This document shows positions 54,367-61,565 of a DNA stretch of 64,000 nt, in pieces. The translations under genes were made by a program, and so were the position numbers. This stretch comes from an uncultured Draconibacterium sp. (GTDB taxonomy: Bacteria; Bacteroidota; Bacteroidia; Bacteroidales; Prolixibacteraceae): assembly GCF_963675065.1 (NCBI RefSeq), contig NZ_OY775906.1:3574001-3638000 (forward strand), given 5' to 3'. Position 1 is the stretch's first letter. Each line of letters starts with the position of its first letter. Under the pieces are notes generated by a model. The model had not been told where the DNA came from. It did not search any database and saw nothing but the letters and a program-made list of their open reading frames with translations.

Positions 54367-55532
54367 AAGAATACCTTATAATCCACTGATTTTAAAAAAC
54401 ATGCAAATATAGAAAAATTTTGATGGTCGGGGGAGGATGAATGGGCCTTAATTAAAACTGATTAAAAAGCTTATTACAAATAATTTACATTGCGACCAAA
54501 GCATTTCGGAGTCGTATGCACAGCCCTGTATAGTGCTGATTAATAGCACCCTGTTACATTCTGACTCGTCCTGTTAACTTTTTCAGCGTCCTGTTCGATT
54601 TTTATGGTGTCCTGTTAACTTTTTCGTGTCCCTGTTCGATTTTGGGGCGTCCTGTTACCTTTTTTCCTCATCCTGTTAAGTTTTTGGGCGTCCTGTTAAA
54701 CAGGATTGAGGGATTTTGTAACAGGATGGGAGAAATGGTTACAAAAATCGTCATCCATTCACCGATGAACTTCCCTATTTACTTCTAACTTTAGATTGCT
54801 AAACCAGATTTAGCAAATGTCTTTTCAGACAGAAAATACTTTTTCCTATAGCTGAAAAAGTATTCAAAAAAGCCACCGCTGACGATAAAAAGCTAAAAAT
54901 AAATTCCTTTCACTAAAATCAAGTAACTCCTCCTTTTAGACCTTCATGCTTCAGGCCTAACGAGCGTCAAACAGACTTGATTTTTACGTTCTCTCCATTT
55001 ATTTTCTTAACGCATTTTCTCGAAGGCGGACCTTAGAGCAAATCGTGTGCGGGCTCGTCAAAAATCCCTGTATACCGCAGGCAGGCGTCACTCGGGCTAA
55101 TTCGTTGCATCGAAAAAACGAAAAGGTGTTTTTTGACAAGATTCCCGCCTACCGGCCGGCAGGTTTGGTACCTTTTGATCGAATGCAAAAGGTACTGCCC
55201 GTCTGGCATGAAGACAAATTCACCCGTATTAATTAATTAATACGATTTGTGGTTCTGTTTAAATACAACTCTATACTTGTAACTTGCTTTAACCGACTTC
55301 AAATCAAATAAAGAAGAAGCCGCTTTACCGGGAAAGATAAAGCGGCTTTGTGGAATACCTTTATGGAAATCCGGATCAGACAGTCCGGACTAATTATTTT
55401 GTCAATCTGTAGTGAAACCAACCTTATTGATTTGCATCCCTTTTGGAAATCGGGAGAACCAAAACACCAAACTTAGTTCTGCGAAGACTTTTGCTTCGTT
55501 TGGCTACAGATCCGTTTTTAAATGTCTTTTGA
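54367..55532. other. 1.17-kb gene-free region
   Basis: No gene is visible between the ileS start and the CBM48-like gene. It contains the 20-bp-phased repeat array (54550-54705), ordinary AT-rich DNA, and a more GC-rich stretch at 54990-55230 with palindromes. These include CCGGCCGG at 55152-55159 and a perfect hairpin GTACCTTTTG (55168-55177)/CAAAAGGTAC (55186-55195), followed by the 19-bp word CGTCTGGCATGAAGACAAA (55200-55218), repeated at 60641-60659. A hairpin AAGCCGCTTTA.../TAAAGCGGCTT at about 55317-55347 may be a terminator. A 64-codon open frame at 55045-55236 is spurious. Confidence 0.6.
54550..54705. repeat. Eight CCTGTT repeats at 20-21-bp spacing
   Basis: CCTGTT occurs at 54550, 54570, 54590, 54611, 54631, 54651, 54672 and 54692: spacings 20, 20, 21, 20, 20, 21, 20. 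After CCTGTT the units continue TAACTTTTT, CGATTTT or TACCTTTT, then a GC-containing spacer ending in GT/TC. The last unit forms a palindrome (CCTGTTAAACAGG), and an inverted copy (AACAGGA) follows at about 54720. The spacing is close to two helical turns, so all copies face one side of the DNA. Confidence 0.8.
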
Positions 55533-55847
55533 TTAATTCAAATCAAGTACCGAATTAAATTCGCCCTCAACAATACCGGTGGGAGCAGTGCTGTCAGCTT
55601 CGCTTTCGTTTTCCCAAACCGAATTGTCGATTAAATATTTAAACTGGTAGGCTTTACCGGTTTCCAGATTCAGCGTTTGTGTAAAATCACCGCTTTTCAG
55701 TTTTTTCATTGGCTCAACTTCTTCGTTCCAGCCGTTAAATTCACCCACAATTTTAATTGTATCTGCACTTGGAGCATCTTCTTTTGCGACTCTAAAGGCT
55801 ACTTTACACTCAGGTTTACTTTTTAAATATTGTTTTTTTATACTCAT
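55533..55847 (-). CDS. Isoamylase early-set/CBM48-like glycogen-binding domain protein
   Basis: This 104-aa protein is a single beta-sandwich domain related to CBM48/AMPK glycogen-binding modules: IKIVGEFNGWNEEVEPMKKL, then TLNLETGKAYQFKYLIDN and WENESEADS. GEFNGW with the later YQFKY is the family mark. It has no signal peptide and no catalytic domain, so it probably binds cytosolic glycogen or starch-like glucan or regulates an enzyme in trans. No glycogen genes are nearby in the window. Confidence 0.85.
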   Translation of the reverse strand: MSIKKQYLKSKPECKVAFRVAKEDAPSADTIKIVGEFNGWNEEVEPMKKLKSGDFTQTLNLETGKAYQFKYLIDNSVWENESEADSTAPTGIVEGEFNSVLDLN

Positions 55848-56248
55848 AATTCAAAGTTTTTTGTGAAACAGAACAGTTCCCGGCCTTGATTTTCAGAGAA
55901 TGCTTTATGAATTGCCATCCGGCGCCTGATGTAAACTCAACAGCCTTCTTTCAATCACCGATCCGGCACGCTCTCCTGAATCGTTCTTGTTTTCAATCTT
56001 AAAATTTGTTTTAGTACGAAGTTGGTTTGGAAATGATGTTCTATCAATTTGTTAATCAAAAGTATGGCATTAACATTAATTATCAATCAACTGGCAAAAA
56101 GAATATTCTGATATTTAACACTTAAATAAAATTAAAATATTTTAGCATCTTATTGTATTTCAGACGTTTTAGACCATGCCTCAACACCATCATCCTTGCT
56201 CCGACTATACACACACGACTGATTTTAAGCAATTTAATCAAACGAATG
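55848..56248. other. Gene-free spacer
   Basis: These 401 bp separate the CBM48-like and BtpA genes, both on the minus strand. I see no hairpin terminator, promoter match or repeat shared with other spacers. A 47-codon open frame on the minus strand (stop at 55905-55907) has no start codon. Confidence 0.4.
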
Positions 56249-57043
56249 TCAATAATTGTTTCGTAAATGCTTCACCCGACACATAAACGACTGAACTCTT
56301 TCCAGTTCCACTTCATTTTGCCAGTCGCCGTCGTATTTAAAAGATGATCCCACAATAAAAGCATCGGCATAAGGCCAGAAACCGGCACTATTTTGCTCCG
56401 TAATTCCGGAGCCAATCAGCACCGGCAACCTAACCACCTCAACTACAGCCTGCACATCCTTTATCGATGCTTCTTCGCCCGTTGCATTTCCGGTAACAAT
56501 AACCCCATCGGCTAAAAAGAACGCGGCTGCTTTGGCCATGTCACAAATCGAAACATCGGCTGAAATGGCATGCGATGAGTGTTTCTTTTTAATATCGGTC
56601 CATATTTTTATGTTGGCGGCACCAATTAATTTCCGGTAGCGCAAAAGTTCTGCGGCATCGCTGTTCATCATTCCCTCATCGGCCAAATGCCCGAACACAA
56701 ATCCTTCGGCACGAATAAAATCAAAACCGGCAGCATAAGCCACGGCCAGCGCCTCTTTGTTGGCTCCGGCCAAAATCTGTATTCCCAAAGGCAGCGAAAC
56801 CACTTGCCTCAGTTTTGTTGCAATAGCCGTCATTACCGCCACAATTTCAGGCCCAACTTTTCGATTCATGTAAGGCCGGTCGTGCATGTTCTCGATCATT
56901 ATGGCATCCACCCCACCTTTCTCCAGTTTCTGTGCATCATTGATTGCCGCATTAATAATTTCCGGTATTGTAAGGTGGTTTTTAGGGGTGCCCGGTAAGG
57001 CTCCAACATGCACCATCCCTATTATCGTTTTGTTGACTTCCAC
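56249..57043 (-). CDS. BtpA/SgcQ family protein (TIM-barrel)
   Basis: This 264-aa protein is of the BtpA family, named from a cyanobacterial photosystem I biogenesis factor; in other bacteria (SgcQ) it is found with sugar metabolism genes. MVHVGALPGTP at the N-terminus, GGVDAIMIENMHDRPY, AGFDFIRAEGFVFGHLADEG, DGVIVTGNATGEEA and LIGSGITEQN are the family blocks and imply a TIM barrel with a phosphate-binding GSGIT loop. The reaction is unknown. Divergent from the DUF1080 lipoprotein gene, 137 bp apart. Confidence 0.85.
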   Translation of the reverse strand: MEVNKTIIGMVHVGALPGTPKNHLTIPEIINAAINDAQKLEKGGVDAIMIENMHDRPYMNRKVGPEIVAVMTAIATKLRQVVSLPLGIQILAGANKEALAVAYAAGFDFIRAEGFVFGHLADEGMMNSDAAELLRYRKLIGAANIKIWTDIKKKHSSHAISADVSICDMAKAAAFFLADGVIVTGNATGEEASIKDVQAVVEVVRLPVLIGSGITEQNSAGFWPYADAFIVGSSFKYDGDWQNEVELERVQSFMCRVKHLRNNY

Positions 57044-57180
57044 GTGTATTATTTTGTTTCCTTAAAGTTAACCGATTTGAGGGAATTTCTATCGATCTCC
57101 AAAAACAATTCACTTATCGTTTTGATTTCCACTGATTTTGTACATTTACAAACTATAACCTAAGTCAAAAAAAACGAAAG

Positions 57181-57888
57181 ATGAAAAATAGTTCCCTTTT
57201 GCTCGCAATGTTTGTCGCATTTATTTTTGCGTCCTGTTCGGCGGGAAAAAGCAATAACACCTTATCGAAACAAGAAATTGAAGACGGCTGGGAATTACTG
57301 TTCGACGGTAAAACCACCAACAACTGGAAAACTTTTAACGGAGGTGCAGTTACCGGATGGAAGGTAATTAACGGCGAATTGCACAATTCAGGCGTCGGGG
57401 CGGACCATGGCGGCGACATTGTAACTAAAAAACAATACACCAATTTTGAATTGTTCCTGGAGTGGAAAGTGTCACCAGAAAGCAACTCTGGTATTTTTTA
57501 CCATGTTCAGGAAGGTCTTACTAATGCCATTTATGAATCGGGACCGGAATACCAGTTGATAGACGACGAAGGGTGGCCTGATAACCTGGAAGCCTGGCAG
57601 CATTCAGGCGCCAATTACGGAATGAATGCACCTAAAAATGCAAAAGTAAAACCGATTGAAGAATGGAACACCACCCGAATAATTGTTAACGGCCCCCACG
57701 TTGAGCACTGGCTAAACGGCACCAAAGTCGTGGAATATGAGTTATGGAGCGATCAATGGCTGCAAAATAAAGCAGCTGGTAAATGGGCAGACGCACCGAA
57801 CTACGGCATGGCAAAATCGGGGCATATCGGTTTGCAGGATCATGGCGGGTTAACAATGTTCCGGAATATTAAAATCAGGGAATTGTAA
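57181..57888 (+). CDS. DUF1080 (3-keto-disaccharide hydrolase-like) lipoprotein
   Basis: This 235-aa lipoprotein has signal plus lipobox FASC (Cys19). The DUF1080 beta-sandwich (concanavalin-like) begins GWELLFDGKTTNNWKTF, then WKVINGELHN, FELFLEWKV, NSGIFYHV, EYQLIDDEGWPD and SGHIGLQDHG. Some family members hydrolyse 3-keto-disaccharides formed by Gfo/Idh/MocA dehydrogenases. That is notable because a Tat-exported Gfo/Idh gene lies 18 kb away at 37.6-39.0 kb, but the two are not in one operon. Activity is inferred from the family only. Confidence 0.87.
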   Translation: MKNSSLLLAMFVAFIFASCSAGKSNNTLSKQEIEDGWELLFDGKTTNNWKTFNGGAVTGWKVINGELHNSGVGADHGGDIVTKKQYTNFELFLEWKVSPESNSGIFYHVQEGLTNAIYESGPEYQLIDDEGWPDNLEAWQHSGANYGMNAPKNAKVKPIEEWNTTRIIVNGPHVEHWLNGTKVVEYELWSDQWLQNKAAGKWADAPNYGMAKSGHIGLQDHGGLTMFRNIKIREL

Positions 57889-57948
57889 TTTCACCCTAAT
57901 TGAACTTGAAAAGTAAGATTAGATGTATTTAGAGTCCCTCATAACCTT

Positions 57949-58001
57949 CCGCCAGCTGGCGGAGAGGAATTGTCCCCCTTCGGGGGATTTAGGGGGTTAA
58001 A
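57949..58001. repeat. Short GC-rich hairpins downstream of the DUF1080 gene
   Basis: A perfect 14-bp palindrome CCGCCAGCTGGCGG (57949-57962) is followed by CCCCCTTCGGGGG (57974-57986) and GATTTAGGGGG. Similar CCCC..TTTAGGGGATTCAGGGG words occur at 60562-60621. They are intergenic and probably act as terminators or are remnants of dispersed repeats. Confidence 0.55.
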
Positions 58002-58083
58002 ATGATTAAGATCCAATTTCAACTATACTACACAACTTTAATAAGTACCACTGATAGCAACGGCAGGGTTTCTCAATAAAAAT

Positions 58084-58091
58084 TATCTTTG
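58084..58091 (+). promoter_or_regulatory. -7 box (TATCTTTG) of the CPBP protease gene
   Basis: This is an exact TAnnTTTG match 18 bp before the ATG at 58110. Because it overlaps a TTG that opens the frame at 58089, the TTG cannot be the real start. Confidence 0.6.
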
Positions 58092-58109
58092 CCCGAAACA
58101 TTTTCAAAA

Positions 58110-59039
58110 ATGGAATTTACTGCATTTAGAGATCTAAAACCTTTCTCGCAATTATTTTTTGCTGCATTTGTTGTGGTGGCCAGCATTTTAATATTCTTTG
58201 TCGTGTCGCTTGTTGTGGCCATTCCAGTTTGGGGCTTCGATACTGTTTTGCACCTTCCGGCCATAAATTCAGAAACGCCACAAAATATTATTAACCTCTA
58301 TAAATTCATCCAAGTTGTTCAGGCGATCGGCTTTTTTATCGTTCCTCCATTTATTTTAGGCTACCTGTTTCACGGGAAATCAAATGAATACCTTTATCTC
58401 GATAAAACCTTCAATTCGCAAAGTGTAATTCTGGTTGTTGTAATGATGTTTTTTGCCTCTCCGCTTATCAACCTGATCGGAGAACTGAACAGCAACATGA
58501 GTTTTCCTGAGTGGTTATCGGGAGTGGAAGATTGGATGCGCAATGCAGAAGAAAATGCCGCCGAAATTACCGAAGCCTTTTTGAATGTAAAAACCATTGG
58601 CGGACTTGCGTTTAATGTATTTATGGTTGCATTGCTACCTGCAGTTGGCGAAGAGCTTTTGTTCCGTGGAGTTATTCAGAAGATTTTTAGCAAAATGACA
58701 CGCAGTCACCATTGGGGAATCTGGATTTCGGCGATACTTTTCAGTGCTTTGCACATGCAGTTTTATGGTTTTGTTCCGCGTGTTTTGCTTGGCGCCCTGT
58801 TTGGTTATCTGCTGGTTTGGAGCGGCTCAATGTGGTTACCCATTATCGCCCATTTTCTAAATAATGCCATTGCTGTAATTGCCATGTATCTTATAAACAA
58901 CGGCTTAATGAACCCACATTACGAAGAAATTGGCTCAACATCTGACAGTTATTATATGGCCGGAATAAGCCTGGCACTTACATTGGTCTTCCTTCTGATG
59001 TATAAGCGACATAATGCGGGGAAAGAAATACCTGTATAA
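58110..59039 (+). CDS. CPBP family intramembrane glutamic endopeptidase (CAAX protease-like)
   Basis: This 309-aa protein has about eight membrane helices. The ABI/CPBP motifs are present: EELLFRG (motif 1, about residue 190), ALHMQFYGF (motif 2 His) and HFLNNAIAV (motif 3 His/Asn). The family includes eukaryotic Rce1 and bacterial proteases of unknown or bacteriocin-related function. I start at ATG 58110, just after the promoter box. It appears monocistronic. Confidence 0.9.
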   Translation: MEFTAFRDLKPFSQLFFAAFVVVASILIFFVVSLVVAIPVWGFDTVLHLPAINSETPQNIINLYKFIQVVQAIGFFIVPPFILGYLFHGKSNEYLYLDKTFNSQSVILVVVMMFFASPLINLIGELNSNMSFPEWLSGVEDWMRNAEENAAEITEAFLNVKTIGGLAFNVFMVALLPAVGEELLFRGVIQKIFSKMTRSHHWGIWISAILFSALHMQFYGFVPRVLLGALFGYLLVWSGSMWLPIIAHFLNNAIAVIAMYLINNGLMNPHYEEIGSTSDSYYMAGISLALTLVFLLMYKRHNAGKEIPV

Positions 59040-59114
59040 ATAATGAACCACCTGTAAAATTCGGAGGATTACTCTTAGAATTCTAAAGTTTATAATTGCT
59101 GCCGCAGGCCATCA

Positions 59115-59367
59115 TTTTTGGCTTGCCCCAAAAACGATGCAAAAAACTCAAGGCCTCTTTTGGTCTTTCCCCTGCTGTAGCATCAGCCACATCGAAGCCT
59201 GGCCTCGACCGATGAGCCGGAAAACAAGCGGTGGCGGCGTTAAAAAATTACTGATGTTTGAGGAGGAATGACGAGTTTCAGGAATTTTAGCCGGTATCGC
59301 GTAGCTTTTCCGAGTGAAGTGGTCGCAGCCTTGGGTTTTCTGTCTACTGTTTGGGCTAAGCCAAAAA
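59115..59367. repeat. 253-bp MITE-like palindromic element
   Basis: The ends TTTTTGGCTTGCCCCAAA (59115-59132) and TTTGGGCTAAGCCAAAAA (59350-59367) are imperfect inverted repeats (16 of 18 pairs). A second, weaker pair lies inside (AAAACTCAAGGC near 59145 and GCCTTGGGTTTTC near 59328). The rest of the 59040-59504 spacer holds no gene. An 82-codon minus-strand frame (59148-59396) lies mostly inside the element and looks like a translated repeat, not a gene. Confidence 0.6.
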
Positions 59368-59504
59368 GTAGAATCAGCCTGATAAGGCAAAAGCATATTT
59401 CTTATGGTAAGTGACTTTATTCTCTTCTAAAACTTTCAGGAAAAGAAATTCCGGATTAGTTTTCACCAACCCGGGATCTAAAATATCTATACAATAATTA
59501 TTCT

Positions 59505-60242
59505 TTAAGCAAATTCAAATAAGAGATCGGTCTGCATTTCTTCGGCAGAAAGCTTTTTCTTCTCGTTACGGCGGAATACATAAACGATACCATATTCCTG
59601 TGCCAGTTGACGTTTCGCTTTTGGCGATTCCGCCTCAAGACTCTCTTCAATCTCTGTCCACAACTTACTTATAAAGTCGTTTGTAGTTTTACGTAATTGC
59701 TGCATTTTATCGAACGAACGCAAGGTATTTCGCTTTAAAGTTTGCTGAAATACCGAAGCATCATGCAATTCTTCCACCTTAAATTTTACCAGTGCAATTG
59801 ATGGATTATAAATGGCACTACCACCATTCTGTTTACGTTTTTGCTCGCCTTCCACCATTATTTTGCCCCACTCAATTATATCCTCTTCGGTGTTTAGTGG
59901 CGGCACTCTCCCTTCAAAAGATGCCAGATTTCCGTAATACTTAATTCCGCCGTTAATCTCACCACGCTCAGATGCAAATTGCAAAACCTGTATAAAATGC
60001 GAAACGTACATTTTAGCACGATCAAAAGCTTCTTTATACTCTTTTATATTTTCCGACTGAAGTCTCGTGTCTAACTCGTATTGCGTAAGATGATTCTCAA
60101 AAGTGTTCTTAACATTCTGAAGTTCTTCAACCGAATGATTGGAGAACGCTAGCTTTTCCTCATTCTTGATCACCTTTGCCAGCGCTGCGTTAAGTGCGCG
60201 TATTCTTGCTTTATCCGTTGTGGGTAAACGTCTGTATGGCAT
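59505..60242 (-). CDS. Hypothetical protein, 245 aa, helical
   Basis: I do not recognise this protein. It has no signal peptide or membrane segment. It is mostly charged helices, with a likely coiled coil at about residues 25-90 (ENHLTQYELDTRLQSENIKE in it). It then has a central part with NGGIKYYGNLASFEGRVPPL and a C-terminal helix bundle ending LLFEFA. AAAGGA lies upstream as ribosome site. It stands alone between two repeat-rich spacers. Confidence 0.65.
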   Translation of the reverse strand: MPYRRLPTTDKARIRALNAALAKVIKNEEKLAFSNHSVEELQNVKNTFENHLTQYELDTRLQSENIKEYKEAFDRAKMYVSHFIQVLQFASERGEINGGIKYYGNLASFEGRVPPLNTEEDIIEWGKIMVEGEQKRKQNGGSAIYNPSIALVKFKVEELHDASVFQQTLKRNTLRSFDKMQQLRKTTNDFISKLWTEIEESLEAESPKAKRQLAQEYGIVYVFRRNEKKKLSAEEMQTDLLFEFA

Positions 60243-60561
60243 AATATTCCTTTGTGTTTATGCGAAGTTATGGATTGTGAGTGGGGAATTCATGTGTTCG
60301 CCCTTGTACTTATGCACATCGAGTTGTTTATTATTATGAAAAACGGGAGGCTGCTTTTAGTGAACAGCCTTATTTTAATACCTTTTTGTCTAGGTCTTCG
60401 CAAGAAGTTAACAGGGTTAGAAACAAAAAAATAACTAACTATCTAGCCAACTAAAGAAAGTGAAGCCAGAATTGAAAAACGACGAATTCGCCATCAACAT
60501 AAGTACTAAGCGGTTAAAACCGATTAGTGCATAATTCATGCGCATGATGCAATTCTCTTGT

Positions 60562-60621
60562 TTTACCCCCAGCCCCTAAAGGGGAGCAGGGCAAGTCCCC
60601 TTTAGGGGATTCAGGGGTAAA
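60562..60621. repeat. CCCCTAAAGGGG/TTTAGGGGATTCAGGGG inverted-repeat element
   Basis: TTTACCCCCAGCCCCTAAAG on the left pairs with CTTTAGGGGATTCAGGGGTA on the right with few mismatches. Each half also has its own CCCC...GGGG hairpin. The word TTTAGGGG links it to the hairpins at 57974-58001. Confidence 0.6.
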
Positions 60622-60710
60622 TATCCTAAATGAACAATAACGTCTGGCATGAAGACAAAAGCTACATAAGTGAGCTAAATTTTTCTCCTGCCAAACCATG
60701 CAGCCCAAAA

Positions 60711-60746
60711 ATAAGAAAGCCTCCTCAGAAACTGAGAAGGCTTTTC
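60711..60746 (-). terminator. Terminator of the sdhCAB operon
   Basis: The arms AAAGCCTCCTCAG (60716-60728) and CTGAGAAGGCTTT (60732-60744) pair 12 of 13 with an AAA loop. On the minus strand the stem is followed by CTTATTTTT. It lies 20 bp after the sdhB stop. Confidence 0.75.
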
Positions 60747-60766
60747 AAATGTATAGCTTGAATCTC

Positions 60767-61528
60767 TTATTCGCTAATTCTTGCTTTCAGGTATTCGCGG
60801 TTCAAACGTGCAATGTTTGTAATGGAAATACTCTTCGGGCACTCGGCCTCGCAAGCCTGCGTGTTGGTACATCCACCAAAACCAAGTTCATCCATTTTCG
60901 ATACCATGTTTTTAGCACGGCTTGCAGCTTCAACTTTACCTTGTGGCAATTTTGCCAGGTGCGAAACTTTTGCCGAAACAAACAACATAGCTGATGAGTT
61001 TTTACAAGCTGCCACACAAGCACCACAACCAATACATGCTGCTGCATCCATCGATTCTTCTGCATCATCTTTATTAATAGGAATTGTGTTGGCATCAGGA
61101 ACACCACCGGTATTTACTGATACGAAACCACCAGCCTGAAGAATTTTCTCGAAAGCGGTACGGTCAACCACAAGGTCTTTAATTACCGGGAAAGCACGTG
61201 CACGCCAGGGCTCAATAGTAATGGTTTCGCCATCTTTAAACTTACGCATGTGCAACTGGCAGGTAGTAACCTCAGTGTCTGGTCCGTGCGGACGACCGTT
61301 AATGTATAGACTACAAGTACCGCAGATACCTTCGCGGCAATCGTGGTCGAAAGCAATTGGGTCGATTCCTTCTTCAATGAGCTGGAAATTCAGGATATCC
61401 ATCATTTCAAGAAAAGAAGACCCGGTTGAGATATTTTCGATTGTATATGTTTCGAATTTACCTTTTGATTTGGCATTCTTTTGACGCCAAACTTTTATTT
61501 TGAGTTTTTTTAGAATCTTATCAGCCAT
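60767..61528 (-). CDS. sdhB: Succinate dehydrogenase/fumarate reductase iron-sulfur subunit
   Basis: This 253-aa subunit passes electrons between the flavoprotein and the membrane cytochrome. The 2Fe-2S ligands are in CREGICGTCSL and a distal Cys in VTTCQLHM; the 4Fe-4S and 3Fe-4S ligands are in CIGCGACVAAC and TNTQACEAECPKSI. It lies 37 bp after sdhA on the same strand and ends with a terminator. Direction (succinate oxidation or fumarate reduction) cannot be told from sequence; anaerobic Bacteroidota use this type as fumarate reductase. Confidence 0.95.
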   Translation of the reverse strand: MADKILKKLKIKVWRQKNAKSKGKFETYTIENISTGSSFLEMMDILNFQLIEEGIDPIAFDHDCREGICGTCSLYINGRPHGPDTEVTTCQLHMRKFKDGETITIEPWRARAFPVIKDLVVDRTAFEKILQAGGFVSVNTGGVPDANTIPINKDDAEESMDAAACIGCGACVAACKNSSAMLFVSAKVSHLAKLPQGKVEAASRAKNMVSKMDELGFGGCTNTQACEAECPKSISITNIARLNREYLKARISE

Positions 61529-61565
61529 AATCTTACAGATTTATGATTTATAATTATTCGATCGA

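Larger units (their letters stand above)
60243..60766. other. Gene-free spacer with repeat words
   Basis: These 524 bp hold no convincing gene. Contents are a 60-bp inverted-repeat element (60562-60621), the 19-bp word CGTCTGGCATGAAGACAAA (60641-60659, also at 55200-55218) and the sdhB terminator (60711-60746). Confidence 0.55.

Noticed and set aside
54550..54705. CRISPR array
   Set aside because: The repeated core is only 6-12 bp with a 20-bp period and the intervening sequence is not unique spacer-length DNA; no cas genes.
55045..55236. 63-aa plus-strand frame in the 1.2-kb gene-free region
   Set aside because: It is a translation of GC-rich palindromes and of a 19-bp word found in another spacer; no ribosome site.
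55905..56050. Minus-strand open frame of about 47 codons after the CBM48-like gene
   Set aside because: It has no ATG/GTG/TTG in a plausible place with a ribosome site, and its length is within chance.
59148..59396. 82-aa minus-strand frame
   Set aside because: It lies mostly inside the MITE-like inverted-repeat element; peptide composition is atypical and no start signal is seen.
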